Of a stretch of 64,000 nucleotides of DNA, positions 1 through 9,055 are shown piece after piece. The notes under the pieces were generated by a model, which saw only the letters and a list, made by a program, of their open reading frames with translations, was not told the DNA's origin and made no database searches. How positions within the stretch are numbered: the stretch's first letter is position 1; each line of letters starts with the position of its first letter. The translations under genes and the position numbers were made by a program. The DNA comes from Methanoplanus limicola DSM 2279 (GTDB lineage Archaea > Halobacteriota > Methanomicrobia > Methanomicrobiales > Methanomicrobiaceae): assembly GCF_000243255.1 (NCBI RefSeq), contig NZ_CM001436.1:343977-407976 (forward strand). Reading direction: 5' to 3'.

Positions 1-228
1 CTCCACGCCGCCGTAGGAATACTTCTCCTTTAACTCCATCGCATCAGGAAACTGCTCAACAGGCTGAGGCACCTCAGTTGCCTGCGGTGTGGGAGTTGCT
101 GTAGGGATGGTAATCTTTACAGGTGTCGGCGCCTCTGTCGCCGGCGTATTATCATTAACAGTATCCATACTCACGCATCCGGCTGAAAAAAGCAGAACCA
201 GTGCGACCAGAAAGACAATAAATCTCAT
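1..228 (-). CDS. Secreted lipoprotein, N-terminal part (runs off left edge)
   Basis: The gene starts with ATG at 228 on the minus strand and is still open at base 1, so only the first 76 residues are visible. They show a lipoprotein signal peptide (charged start, hydrophobic stretch, lipobox FSAGC at residues 14-18) and then a Thr/Pro-rich linker (TEAPTPVKI, TPTPQ) of the type that tethers methanogen surface proteins to the membrane. The functional domain is beyond the window, so no role can be given. A TATA-like stretch (aatataaatata, 251-262 on the plus strand) lies just upstream. Confidence 0.75.
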   Translation of the reverse strand, partial: MRFIVFLVALVLLFSAGCVSMDTVNDNTPATEAPTPVKITIPTATPTPQATEVPQPVEQFPDAMELKEKYSYGGVE

Positions 229-277
229 ACTTTTCTTTCGTAACTGACAGAATATAAATATAGCACAAATTCAAATC

Positions 278-316
278 TCTGAGGGCAGTACCCGGAAGAG
301 AAATACTGCCCTCAGA
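278..316. repeat. Perfect 13-bp inverted repeat (stem-loop)
   Basis: TCTGAGGGCAGTA at 278-290 is matched exactly by its reverse complement at 304-316 with a 13-nt loop. It sits between the left-edge lipoprotein gene and the 3' end of the AI-2E permease, both on the minus strand. There is no clear T-run after it, so whether it is a terminator, an RNA processing site or an operator is not decided by the sequence. Confidence 0.7.
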
Positions 317-465
317 ACCACGTGTGAGCCGTTTGCCCCACAGATACAAATTAAAACAGAAGAATAATCCTTAACCGGAGTATTAAAAGAATATTTGGCA
401 GGAGAATAATTTACAGAATATTCAGTAAAGAAATTCTTCACAGAACATCCGGCAGAAGGGCACAA

Positions 466-1506
466 TCACTCAAATTTCTCCCTGTCTATTCCCATAAGAG
501 TAACTATCCATTTTGTATCTCTGTTTGCCTCAAGAACTGCAATTAATATGACTGTAAACGGCACTGACAGCAGAAGTCCGATAGGGCCAAGCACCCATGA
601 CCACAGAACAAGAGTCAGAATTACTATTAATCCCGGCATATTGAAACTGTCCGCGGCAAACTTTGAGAATACGAAATTTTCAACGACTGCATTTATGATA
701 CATATACCTGCAATGACTATCACAACACCCCATAATCCAAGCTGGAGCCATGCGAGAAAAATTGCAGGGATGGCCACAATCATCAACCCGATATATGGGA
801 TATAACTTAAAAGGACAGTCATCATGCCCCAGAATATTGCAAGATCAATCCCAAGGACGTAGAGCATTCCACCAAAAGAGACACCTAAAACAACATTGGT
901 CTTGGTCTTTACAACAAGCCAGGTGATCATATTGTGGATGACACTCTTTACACCCTCTATTTTTCCGGAATTTTCACCATAAATCCGGTTTATTCTTGCA
1001 GGCATCTTCGGGACATCCAAAAGCCCGAAAGTGGTTATAACAATTATGAAAAAGGCATCCATAGCAAGCTGAGAACCTCCGGATGCAGCCCCCAATATTA
1101 TTTTAGAGATCATATTCCAGTCAGGTCTGAGATATGTTATCACCGAATCGATATCAACACCTAAACTTCCAAGAAGTGTTATAAGTCCGGAGAGCCTTTC
1201 CTGGAAGAGATCCTCATATTTGGGCATATTTATGAGAAGCATCTCAAAAGACTGGTAAATAAGGAATAAAAAGCCGGCAATAATCAGAAGATATAAGGTG
1301 ATTATCAGGACAACTGCCGATATGTCACTAAATCCTCTTCTCTTAAGGGCAAGAAGAAGGGGGACCCCAAGAAGGATGAGGATAAGTGAAATCAGTACCA
1401 TATTTACAATATATGCCGCTTCCTTCATGGCAAGAAGGATAATAAAGACAAGTGCCACTGAGAGAAGGGAATATAACAGGGCGGAGTTTTGAGCATTTTC
1501 AGACAT
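466..1506 (-). CDS. AI-2E family transporter (UPF0118/PerM type) membrane protein
   Basis: This 346-residue protein is almost entirely hydrophobic, with about eight membrane segments and the family arrangement: an N-terminal pair of helices, a soluble loop with the LINMPKYEDLFQERL region, then the C-terminal cluster with LLSYIPYIGLMIVAIPAI (the conserved PxxG region) and the final GPIGLLLSVPFTVIL signature. Members are permeases exporting small molecules or, in some lineages, sodium/proton antiporters; the substrate is not readable here. Length is typical. The gene stands alone; a second, distant paralogue is at 34212-35249. A 7-bp inverted repeat (TTGGTAA/TTACCAA, 1577-1607) lies in its upstream region. 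Confidence 0.9.
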   Translation of the reverse strand: MSENAQNSALLYSLLSVALVFIILLAMKEAAYIVNMVLISLILILLGVPLLLALKRRGFSDISAVVLIITLYLLIIAGFLFLIYQSFEMLLINMPKYEDLFQERLSGLITLLGSLGVDIDSVITYLRPDWNMISKIILGAASGGSQLAMDAFFIIVITTFGLLDVPKMPARINRIYGENSGKIEGVKSVIHNMITWLVVKTKTNVVLGVSFGGMLYVLGIDLAIFWGMMTVLLSYIPYIGLMIVAIPAIFLAWLQLGLWGVVIVIAGICIINAVVENFVFSKFAADSFNMPGLIVILTLVLWSWVLGPIGLLLSVPFTVILIAVLEANRDTKWIVTLMGIDREKFE

Positions 1507-1781
1507 GATGATATTTCCGGAGATTTTGCAGAGGTTATGAAATAACTGAACCCCTCGGTGCAGTTTATTTTAATTGTTGGTAACTGCCAATAACCGGAAA
1601 TTACCAATATCAGATTATTCAGTTTATTTAGGTTAAAAACCAGCAACAGAATTGATACTTATTCCGGATTCCGGCAGGTTTGGTTTATACTCTATTTGAG
1701 AGAATATATTACTATTCCCCTTTCATGCCCGGAGAGATTACCACAGAAAATGGTTATTACAGGGCAGTCAATAACTAAACT

Positions 1782-2396
1782 GTGGACAAAGAGGAGATCA
1801 TACGGTTTTACGACTATGTTGCAGAGAAAGAGTACAGCAACTGGGAATCCGGAGACATACTGCTGCCCGTAACAGAGGAATTTATGAAAATTCTCCCGGA
1901 TAATCCTGAAATTCTGGACTTAGGATGCGGACTGGGGCACGAAGCGGCAATGTTTGCCAGATCAGGTGCAAAAGTCACCGGCATTGATTTCAGCCGGAGA
2001 TCTATTGAAACTGCCAGGGAGAAAGTTCCGGAATGCAGATTCATTAAAGCTGATTTTACAGACTATCCTGGAATAACAGACAAATATGATGGCATATTCT
2101 CATCCGGATCACTTATTCACATTCCGCCTGAAGACTTAGAAAGGGTAATCTTTAGACTGGCAGAAAACCTGAAAGAAGGCGGATATTTTCTGATAATCTA
2201 TCAGGAGGGAGAGGAGAAGTACACTTCCCATATGGAGATCAAAGGTGAAGAGACGGAGAGGATAGTTTACAGGTACAGACGCAATGTTATCCGTAAGTCA
2301 TTCGAAGGCGCAGGGTTTTCATTTGAGAAGGAGATCAGACTTCCGGCAGGGCTGATTATTACCAACTGGTGCGGCCTTATCTTCAGAAAAAGGTGA
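1782..2396 (+). CDS. Class I SAM-dependent methyltransferase
   Basis: A 204-residue soluble enzyme of the Rossmann-fold methyltransferase superfamily. Motif I (ILDLGCGLGHEA, about residues 44-55) binds SAM, followed by the acidic end of strand 2 (VTGIDFS), FIKADF and the post-motif region IFSSGSLIHIPPEDL. The substrate cannot be predicted; the family includes small-molecule and ubiquinone-like methylases. The start is GTG at 1782, since an in-frame TAA lies 6 bp upstream and the next in-frame starts would cut into the N-terminal helix. It is monocistronic, followed 83 bp later by a membrane hydrolase on the same strand. Confidence 0.88.
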   Translation: MDKEEIIRFYDYVAEKEYSNWESGDILLPVTEEFMKILPDNPEILDLGCGLGHEAAMFARSGAKVTGIDFSRRSIETAREKVPECRFIKADFTDYPGITDKYDGIFSSGSLIHIPPEDLERVIFRLAENLKEGGYFLIIYQEGEEKYTSHMEIKGEETERIVYRYRRNVIRKSFEGAGFSFEKEIRLPAGLIITNWCGLIFRKR

Positions 2397-2479
2397 ACCG
2401 GAATTTCGGTCAGGTATATCACAATAACCGGAAAATCATAATATCTCCGGGGCAGATATTATTCTGACAATTCATACAC

Positions 2480-3172
2480 ATGCTGATTATATATCATATC
2501 TTCTCCGGAATACTGCTCGGCCTTCTCTTTGCTTTCATTTTCAGAGAGAAAAAAGCAATCATATTCTGCACATTCGGAAGCATACTTCCCGATCTTGTGG
2601 ATAAGCCGCTTGGCCATCTGATATTTGCAGAAAGTATAGGTCACGGCAGGATATTCTTCCATACACTGACCTTCTTCTTCCTGATGCTCATCACAGGGAT
2701 TGTAATATACAGGATTTATTCAGACAGGACTGTTCTTTATATCTCCGCCGGGATGCTGCTTCATCAGCTGACAGACTCAATGTTTTTTAACATTCAGGAC
2801 TGGTTATGGCCCTTCCTTGGAGATTTCACAAAGGGAAATTATGAACCGGCAGCATACTTCATACATTCACTTATCAAAGAACTCTCTTCATTTTCCGAAT
2901 GGACATTCTTTCTCTTATCAGCAGCCATACTCATCTCGGCGGGATATCTTGAATTTATTGCAGGTGACAGATGCAGATTCCGGCTGAAAACCACCGGATA
3001 TATCGCCTTTGCAGGATCTCTCACCATGGCTATGGTATCAGCTGCCGGATTTGGCAGCATTTTTGTTTATAATCCTGACGGAATATTCTATGCCACCTTT
3101 ACACTTTTTGCAGCCGGAATATTCCTTGTACTGGCAGGAGATAATGCAGAGGAAGTTATCCGCAGAGGATAG
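2480..3172 (+). CDS. Membrane-bound metal-dependent hydrolase, YdjM/DUF457 family
   Basis: A 230-residue integral membrane protein. The N-terminal half carries the family pattern: GSILPDLVDKPLGH with the conserved PD and His, GRIFFHTL, and GMLLHQLTDSM, whose Asp and His residues are thought to bind metal between the helices. The C-terminal third adds two or three more helices. Biochemical role in archaea is not established. Start ATG 2480; it may be cotranscribed with the methyltransferase, but the gap of 83 bp leaves room for its own promoter. Confidence 0.8.
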   Translation: MLIIYHIFSGILLGLLFAFIFREKKAIIFCTFGSILPDLVDKPLGHLIFAESIGHGRIFFHTLTFFFLMLITGIVIYRIYSDRTVLYISAGMLLHQLTDSMFFNIQDWLWPFLGDFTKGNYEPAAYFIHSLIKELSSFSEWTFFLLSAAILISAGYLEFIAGDRCRFRLKTTGYIAFAGSLTMAMVSAAGFGSIFVYNPDGIFYATFTLFAAGIFLVLAGDNAEEVIRRG

Positions 3173-3380
3173 CCACAGCTAAAATTCCGGCATTCATAAA
3201 CGAATACAGAGCGGCCGCATTTGCAGACAGGCACAGAACCGGAAAACTGACTGTGGATGAAAGACCGGGAGAGAACCGCATCTGCAGGCAACAGGAAAAA
3301 CCAAAAAATAACTTTGCGTAGAAGAGAAGAAAACCCAAGGTCAGAATTATATTCTCTTACGGCAAATTCCGGAGTATAAA

Positions 3381-3896
3381 ATGTCTGAAAACAGAATACA
3401 AAAAAGAAGAGGAGATTGCAGAAGGAAAAGTTTCAGCTCATTTCTGCTATTCACAGGGCTGATAATTCTTCTGTTGTCTGCCGGATGTACGGGCAGAGAG
3501 GAATCCGGATACGATGAAGGATCAATAGAGATCTCTTCGGAAAACCCCTGCTGGTCACCGGTAATTTCATCCATTGTAGGAATTGACATTACACCTCATT
3601 ATACAGGAGATGCGGAGGAGATCAGATACCACTGCCACGCTTCCGGAGGGACTTTTCTTATCTGGAATGAACCGGATTACAGAATTATAAATTTCGGAAA
3701 TGATGCAGTAACCAGAGAAAGCACATTATGGTGGAGTTACACCGGCACGGAAGAGAATACAACGAATAATAATTCCGGAGATGAAAAGATTACAATATCA
3801 ATAGAGGCGATATCCACAGATTCGGGAACTGTTCTTGCAGAAAAAGAGTACTTAATAGAGAATGTTAATTCAACATACTGCCTAAAAAATACCTGA
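3381..3896 (+). CDS. Small secreted lipoprotein, function unknown
   Basis: A 171-residue protein with a basic N-terminus (RKS), one hydrophobic helix and lipobox LSAGC near residue 35, so it should be exported and lipid-anchored. The mature part has no motif I recognise; it is a mostly beta-type sequence (HCHASGGTFLIWN, ITISIEAIST) that resembles an Ig-like extracellular domain. The Asn-rich segment ENTTNNNSGD offers N-glycosylation sequons. A purine-rich stretch and TATA-like cggagtataaa precede ATG 3381. It is single, convergent with the lipoprotein gene ending at 4006. Confidence 0.7.
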   Translation: MSENRIQKRRGDCRRKSFSSFLLFTGLIILLLSAGCTGREESGYDEGSIEISSENPCWSPVISSIVGIDITPHYTGDAEEIRYHCHASGGTFLIWNEPDYRIINFGNDAVTRESTLWWSYTGTEENTTNNNSGDEKITISIEAISTDSGTVLAEKEYLIENVNSTYCLKNT

Positions 3897-4005
3897 CAGC
3901 CGATATTTAAATCATCAAAGAGGAAAAAAAATCTGTCATCCGGAGATTCCGGATGATAAACAGGAAATTGCCCGTGAAGCAATGCCACTTCCCGTTCATT
4001 CACTC

Positions 4006-5112
4006 TCAGGCTGCATCAGCAACTATTACACCATACCTGTAAGGCTTTGTTACATCAAGCCACCCGGATGCTGAATCCTGCGGAAGTTCAGCACCAATAC
4101 TGTCAGAAGTAGCCTCATTTACTGTAATGGATCTCGTCTTATACGGCATGCCTGAAGCATACACATCACCAAGGGTCCTGGGTATAAATCCGGAACTTAC
4201 AGAACCTGTATTATAGGCAAAAAAAGTGGCCCGCAGGATCTGAAGGGATTCACTCTCATCAGGCTTTTCTCCGGGCAAAAATGAAGCTCTGCCGGTAGAA
4301 TCAACTTCTAAATTTAACTTCAGTTTCCCGGCAGCCGCATCTTCCGAGGATGTCAGTTCAAATACAAGGTCATCAGTTCCGGATTCCGGCAGGATTACAG
4401 TCGCACTACCCTCATCTCCGGAAAACATGGCAGTTTCAGCCGGATTTACAGAAGAGTCAGCCACAGTAACCTCCACAGCAGGCATAATTACCGTTGGAAC
4501 AGGAGTGGATACAGTTTCAGTTACAACTTCCACCGGAGCAGCAGTACTCTCTTCATATGGGGTTGCAGCGGCTGTCACTGCCTCAGATGCAGAACCTGTA
4601 CCGCCGGAGGAGCTGCTGCCGGAACCTGAAACAGGACGGGTTTTGTCAAGATACCAGTAATAGCCGTCTATATCGGTGATTATCTCTCCGTCATTCATAA
4701 TCTCAAAACTGGCTTCGTTATCAACCGCCTCCGGTTCAGAATCACCCTCAGTCATGTAGATAATTCCTGACCGGACAAGGTATTTCCCGTAAAAGACTAC
4801 TTCTTCGCCCTCAACCACTTCCCATTTCCCGTCAGGATAAAAGATAATTCCTGCACCAGGACCTGCTTCTCCCAGATAATAATAACCTGAAAATTCAGTA
4901 TCCCGGGCCTCGCCCTGCGTAAAGAGAGGAGGCGGGTTGCTTACCATACCAAAGCACCCGGCAGAGATTCCGGATATAAAGAGCATCACTACCAGAAGAA
5001 AAGGAAGCGAACTACGCCCGGGTTTCGCAGTGATAAATCCCGATATATCTGTTAAAAATTCTTTTAAAGTTCCCGGATTAAATTTCATAATAAAAAAGAT
5101 GTCCATAGTCAT
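4006..5112 (-). CDS. Thr/Ser-rich surface lipoprotein, function unknown
   Basis: A 368-residue protein with a long N-terminal region before the signal helix (LPFLLVVMLFISGISAGC, lipobox ISAGC at about 48-52). The mature part holds a small beta domain (GYYYLGEAGPGAGIIFYPDGKW, about 76-150; here shown in part) that looks like a lipocalin-style META/DUF unit, a low-complexity Ser/Gly/Thr/Val linker (about 160-225) and a C-terminal beta domain. No family assigned with confidence. Its start is 9 nt after the stop of the zinc-ribbon membrane protein at 5122-5826, so the two are almost certainly one operon. The true start may be the second Met (residue 9). Confidence 0.72.
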   Translation of the reverse strand: MTMDIFFIMKFNPGTLKEFLTDISGFITAKPGRSSLPFLLVVMLFISGISAGCFGMVSNPPPLFTQGEARDTEFSGYYYLGEAGPGAGIIFYPDGKWEVVEGEEVVFYGKYLVRSGIIYMTEGDSEPEAVDNEASFEIMNDGEIITDIDGYYWYLDKTRPVSGSGSSSSGGTGSASEAVTAAATPYEESTAAPVEVVTETVSTPVPTVIMPAVEVTVADSSVNPAETAMFSGDEGSATVILPESGTDDLVFELTSSEDAAAGKLKLNLEVDSTGRASFLPGEKPDESESLQILRATFFAYNTGSVSSGFIPRTLGDVYASGMPYKTRSITVNEATSDSIGAELPQDSASGWLDVTKPYRYGVIVADAA

Positions 5113-5121
5113 AACACCCCA

Positions 5122-5826
5122 TTAAAACCGTGGTTGCGATGCCATAGGATCTACGAAATCATAATCCGAATAGGAGTACATCCGGTTGCCATAAAGAACC
5201 AGATCAAGAGCGCCCAGGAGAATTACCAGAACAATCCATAATGCAAAGAATATGGCATAATTCTTAACTGAAGGGGCAGTAAACTCTTTCTCACCGGAAT
5301 TTACCATCTTAGAGAGTTTATAGGCGTCATAGGTGGCCCAGAGCATAGGGATTATCATGACAATCCCTAAAAAGTACCCAATGATCAGAGTTCCGGCAAT
5401 GAAGATAAGGCCTCTCTTCTGCTCACCTGCATAAGTCTGCCCAAGTCCGGGGAAGAAAAAAGAAGCAACAGCCGCAATAAGCGGATTTCTTAGATCTCCA
5501 CCAGATGAGGCCTTTCCGGCCTGCGGAGGAGTGTGAACTACAGGAGGCGCCTCATACACCTTTGGAGTTTCAGCCTCATAACCGGCCTTATGCTCATCGG
5601 CATTAACTTTGTTAACAGTTACATCAGGAGAACGGGACACAGGCGCTGAAACTTCAGGTTCAGCATGATGAACCGCCGCCTCTTCTCTTTCCGGGGACTG
5701 ATGAATAACAGCTCCGGAGTCCTCATTAGTAATACCTGAAGCACCAGATTCAACCTTAGCACCACAATTTTTACAGAATCTGGCGCCTTCACTTATTTTT
5801 GCTCCGCACTGTTCACAAAATGCCAT
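5122..5826 (-). CDS. Zinc-ribbon protein with C-terminal TM2-like membrane domain
   Basis: A 234-residue protein. Residues 1-25 are a classic short zinc ribbon (CEQCGAK ... CKNCGAK), followed by a disordered Glu/Pro/Ala-rich linker to about residue 110 and then a membrane domain with the pattern NPLIAAVASFFFPGLGQTYAG, EQKRGL and WATYDAYKLS that is typical of TM2/DUF5683-like proteins, ending with another helix. Probably a membrane protein with a cytosolic metal-binding tip. It leads a two-gene operon with the lipoprotein 4006-5112. On the minus strand an AT-rich TATA-like stretch lies about 55-60 bp before the start and GGTTGA could be a weak ribosome site. Confidence 0.85.
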   Translation of the reverse strand: MAFCEQCGAKISEGARFCKNCGAKVESGASGITNEDSGAVIHQSPEREEAAVHHAEPEVSAPVSRSPDVTVNKVNADEHKAGYEAETPKVYEAPPVVHTPPQAGKASSGGDLRNPLIAAVASFFFPGLGQTYAGEQKRGLIFIAGTLIIGYFLGIVMIIPMLWATYDAYKLSKMVNSGEKEFTAPSVKNYAIFFALWIVLVILLGALDLVLYGNRMYSYSDYDFVDPMASQPRF

Positions 5827-6106
5827 AAGAAATCAACCTTCCCAACCCGTTTAAGGTAAAAATTCCTATGAACACCATTTAATATAATAGTTTGGACAGA
5901 TTTTTAAAAAAATTCCCTTCATATTAACCAGGAATAATAAATCCATCACATTAATCAGGAATAATAAATTAAAAATAGCATGTAACGGACAGATAAACAG
6001 ATCATCATTATTATTCAGAGGGTTAATAAGTTATTAGATCAGTGAGTTCATTAATAATAACAAAATAATAACAAATAAAAATCTTATAAACCCAGTGGAG
6101 AAATAA

Positions 6107-7927
6107 ATGGAATTTACAGATGAACCGGATATTTACGGGGAAGGCACTTTTTTTGCAGACAATACAGGAAATATAATCTCAGTCTCCGAATCATTCTGTA
6201 ATTTAACAGGGTACTCACATGAAGAACTAGCTGATAAAAATATCTCGGATATCATCACCCGGATTTTAGGGGATGAATATTTTTTTAATTTTAAAACCGG
6301 CATTTCTCCGGATAAAAAGCGATCAGATATTCTTTTACGGAAGAAAGACAGCTCAGAGATCTGGCTCAGAACAAATGCATACAGAATGTCTGAATGCTGT
6401 ATCAGATATATTACAACCGATATCACAGACCTTAAGGAGAAAAAAGAGGAACTGATAAACTCCAAAAATATACTTGAAACAATATTTGACAATATCCCGT
6501 GCGGCATGGTCATAATAGGTGAGGACTACAGAATCCACAGTGTAAATAAAAAAACCTGCGAAATCACAGGTTACTCTTCTGAAGAACTGACGGGAGAATT
6601 CTGCGATATTATATGCCCCAAGGGAAAAGAATCAAAGGAATGTCCCATATGGGAGAAAAATAAGAAATCCTTTGACGGAATGGAGACTGCTGTAAAATGC
6701 AAAGGGGGATACAGAAATCCGGTTTTAAAAAATGCAGAACTGGTACAGTTAGACAGCAGAAATTATATCCTTGAGATCTTTCAGGATTTATCGGTACTGA
6801 AAGAAGCGGAGAACCGGTTAAGGAGAAGTGAGATCAGGTACAGGGAACTTTTTCAGAACAGCCCTACAGGCATCCTCCTCATTGACAGAGACGGGGAGAT
6901 CATTGATATGAACCCTGCTGCTGTAAAGATTTACGGATCACCCTCTCCTGAAGAGACAAGAAGCAGGATAAATGTACTAAATCACCCGCAGCTTAAAAAA
7001 ACCGCTGAAAAATTCAGGGAATGCCTCTCAGAAGATAAAATAATTTCATATGAGGAATATTACACTACAATATGGGGCAGGAAACTCTACCTGAGATACG
7101 ATGCCTCACAAAACCACGATGAGTTTAACACCATAAGGGACGTCACAGTTAATGTCCAGGATTTAACTGACAGGAAAAAAGATGAGACAGAACTTGAGGA
7201 AAAAAATGAAATCCTGCGTGAACTGAATGAAAAACTGACACTGACCGAAGAGGAGATGATAGAGCAGCTTTATGAGATAACAGAGATGCAGAAGGCACTG
7301 ACACTGTCAAACAAAAAATTAAATATACTCTCGGCAATTACAAGGCACGACATACTAAATCAGATAACAGTGCTCAGGGGTTATCTCGAACTTGCTTCAG
7401 AATCAAAAGATTATGCCAGTTCTAAGATTTTTTTCGATAAAATGGATTCTGCCGCTGAGAGAATTCAGAACCAGATTGAGTTTACCGGGGATTATGAGGA
7501 ACTGGGCATAAGTGAACCGAAATGGCATAAAATATCAGATGTCATCAGAAAACTCCGGAACAAAAAAATAGCTGTAAAAAACAGATGCGGAGAACTCGAA
7601 ATCTTTGCAGATTCAATGCTTGAGAAGGTTTTTTACAATCTGATGGACAATTCCATCCGCTATGCCGGAGAATCAGCAGAGATAACCCTGACCTGTAAAA
7701 TATGCAGTTCCGGTGCGAAAGTTTACTGGATGGACAATGGCACAGGAGTGCCAAATGAAGAAAAAGAGAAGATATTCCAGAGAGGTGTCGGGAAGAACAC
7801 AGGATTTGGACTTTTTCTAATCCGGGAGATTCTCTCCATAACAGATATTGAAATTCAGGAAACCGGAGTTTACGGCGAAGGGGCCTGTTTTGAGATAACT
7901 GTCCCGAAGGATAAATACCGCTGGTGA
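6107..7927 (+). CDS. Soluble PAS-PAS-PAS sensor histidine kinase
   Basis: A 606-residue cytoplasmic kinase without membrane segments. Three PAS domains occupy about residues 10-115 (NIISVSESFCNLTGYSHEEL), 120-235 (SVNKKTCEITGYSSEEL) and 240-355, followed by a long Glu-rich coiled coil (about 355-410). The phospho-acceptor box is ITRHDILNQ with His414, the form common in methanogen kinases, and the C-terminal HATPase domain shows the N box (NLMDNSIRYAG), G1 (DNGTGVP) and G2 (GFGLFLIREI). The second PAS carries a Cys-rich loop (CDIICPKGKESKECP) that could hold a redox or metal site. No response regulator is adjacent. Start ATG 6107 has GTGGAG 8 nt upstream and a TATA-like cttataaac. Confidence 0.93.
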   Translation: MEFTDEPDIYGEGTFFADNTGNIISVSESFCNLTGYSHEELADKNISDIITRILGDEYFFNFKTGISPDKKRSDILLRKKDSSEIWLRTNAYRMSECCIRYITTDITDLKEKKEELINSKNILETIFDNIPCGMVIIGEDYRIHSVNKKTCEITGYSSEELTGEFCDIICPKGKESKECPIWEKNKKSFDGMETAVKCKGGYRNPVLKNAELVQLDSRNYILEIFQDLSVLKEAENRLRRSEIRYRELFQNSPTGILLIDRDGEIIDMNPAAVKIYGSPSPEETRSRINVLNHPQLKKTAEKFRECLSEDKIISYEEYYTTIWGRKLYLRYDASQNHDEFNTIRDVTVNVQDLTDRKKDETELEEKNEILRELNEKLTLTEEEMIEQLYEITEMQKALTLSNKKLNILSAITRHDILNQITVLRGYLELASESKDYASSKIFFDKMDSAAERIQNQIEFTGDYEELGISEPKWHKISDVIRKLRNKKIAVKNRCGELEIFADSMLEKVFYNLMDNSIRYAGESAEITLTCKICSSGAKVYWMDNGTGVPNEEKEKIFQRGVGKNTGFGLFLIREILSITDIEIQETGVYGEGACFEITVPKDKYRW

Positions 7928-8041
7928 ATGCCTATTTTTCCGGGAAACTGTAAAATGTCTGAATGTCAGTACACAAAGATTAAAAACACAGATCGATATC
8001 AAATAGAATTATTTTTCTATTATAAGAATCAATCTTAGATT

Positions 8042-8076
8042 GCAGGTTGATTCCCCCCGCAACCTGCTTTCTTTTT
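8042..8076 (+). terminator. Stem-loop plus T-run terminator after the histidine kinase
   Basis: GCAGGTTG (8042-8049) pairs perfectly with CAACCTGC (8060-8067) across a C-rich loop and is followed directly by TTTCTTTTT. It lies 115 bp after the kinase stop and before the DUF1294 gene. Confidence 0.7.
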
Positions 8077-8174
8077 AACAGAGAATATTATTCTGTATCT
8101 GCCTGTTTCCGGATATATTATTTAAGGATCAATAAACTTACAGGACTTAAGAACTACAGAAAGGTACCTAAAAG

Positions 8175-8456
8175 ATGCAGACTTCAGATTTAAGCAGATA
8201 CTTACTGCTGATTTACATAATAATCAATATAATTTCCTTTTTCCTCTTTGCATATGACAAAAGGAGAGCAAAAAAAGAGGCCTGGAGAATAAAAGAGAGC
8301 ACTCTCCTGGCATCTGCCTTTTTCGGACCATTTGGCGCATACTCTGCAATGAAGATATTCAGACACAAAACGCAGAAGAAGAAATTTTACCTTGTACCCA
8401 CTTTTTTACTGATACATCTCTCACTAATTGCAATGATTATTGCCGGATATCTATGA
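8175..8456 (+). CDS. DUF1294 family small membrane protein
   Basis: A 93-residue protein matching DUF1294 over its full length: a first helix, the motif FFLFAYDKRRAKKEAWRI, then ESTLLASAFFGPFGAYSAM and MKIFRHKTQKKKF before a last helix. Function is unknown in the family; it is an integral membrane protein of two to three helices. Start ATG 8175; the next methionine would remove the first helix. A TATA-like tatattatttaagg about 55 bp upstream suggests its own promoter. Confidence 0.85.
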   Translation: MQTSDLSRYLLLIYIIINIISFFLFAYDKRRAKKEAWRIKESTLLASAFFGPFGAYSAMKIFRHKTQKKKFYLVPTFLLIHLSLIAMIIAGYL

Positions 8457-8525
8457 TATGCGCAGGACTATACAGATACAATATGGCAGAGAGAACAGGT
8501 ACATCATATTATGATGAATATTCCT

Positions 8526-8756
8526 TTAATCACCGGGGCAATGATCGGGATTACAAAAATCTGTCCGGATAATCTCCCGCCCGTTTACAATCCCGTACCT
8601 GTCAGGGTAATTCAGTAGATCTCCGGCATTAACCTTCATATCAATAATTCTTTCATAACTAAACATCCCGGATACATTTTCATTTCCGGAAAGCCAGATT
8701 ATACTTATGCCACCGGCACTCTCCTTAGCGGAAATTATTGGATCATAAGATACCAT
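8526..8756 (-). CDS. Small hypothetical protein (76 aa)
   Basis: I do not recognise this protein. It reads as a plausible soluble sequence (IIWLSGNENVSGMF, YPDRYGIVNGREII) with a C-terminal CNPDHC motif that might bind metal. Support for it being real comes from the upstream side: on the minus strand AAAATATTTATTC ends about 23 bp before ATG 8756, the spacing of an archaeal TATA box for a leaderless mRNA, and no other gene uses this stretch. It is convergent with the DUF1294 gene. Confidence 0.45.
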   Translation of the reverse strand: MVSYDPIISAKESAGGISIIWLSGNENVSGMFSYERIIDMKVNAGDLLNYPDRYGIVNGREIIRTDFCNPDHCPGD

Positions 8757-8875
8757 GGACTTCTATAAACATTCATAGAATAAATATTTTATTCCGGGAA
8801 AAAGACAATGGGAGAGAAAAATCAGTTTAAAGAATGTATAATTGACAGAAAATATGAGTCAAAAACTGTAAATCG

Positions 8876-8980
8876 GGCTGTGACACAATGCCTGCTCGTT
8901 ACGAAAAAAAGTCCAATATACTCCCCAATCAGAGGTGTGCTTAAATAACAGGACTTCGTCATTGTAGTTCTGTCACAGCC
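8876..8980. mobile_element. 105-bp MITE-like element or IS relic
   Basis: The ends are perfect 10-bp inverted repeats, GGCTGTGACA at 8876-8885 and TGTCACAGCC at 8971-8980. Inward of them further blocks match in inverted order with gaps (CAATG, ACGA, AGTCC), as expected if two transposon ends of about 30 bp were joined by internal deletion. There is no coding capacity and no obvious target duplication (flanks aatcg and tgaaa). GGCTGTGACA-type ends occur on several archaeal IS families; which one is not decidable here. Confidence 0.5.
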
Positions 8981-9055
8981 TGAAATATACGGAATGCCAC
9001 GCCCAAAACTCAGACTTCAGACCATTTTATACATATAAATGCCAAATTATATTCA

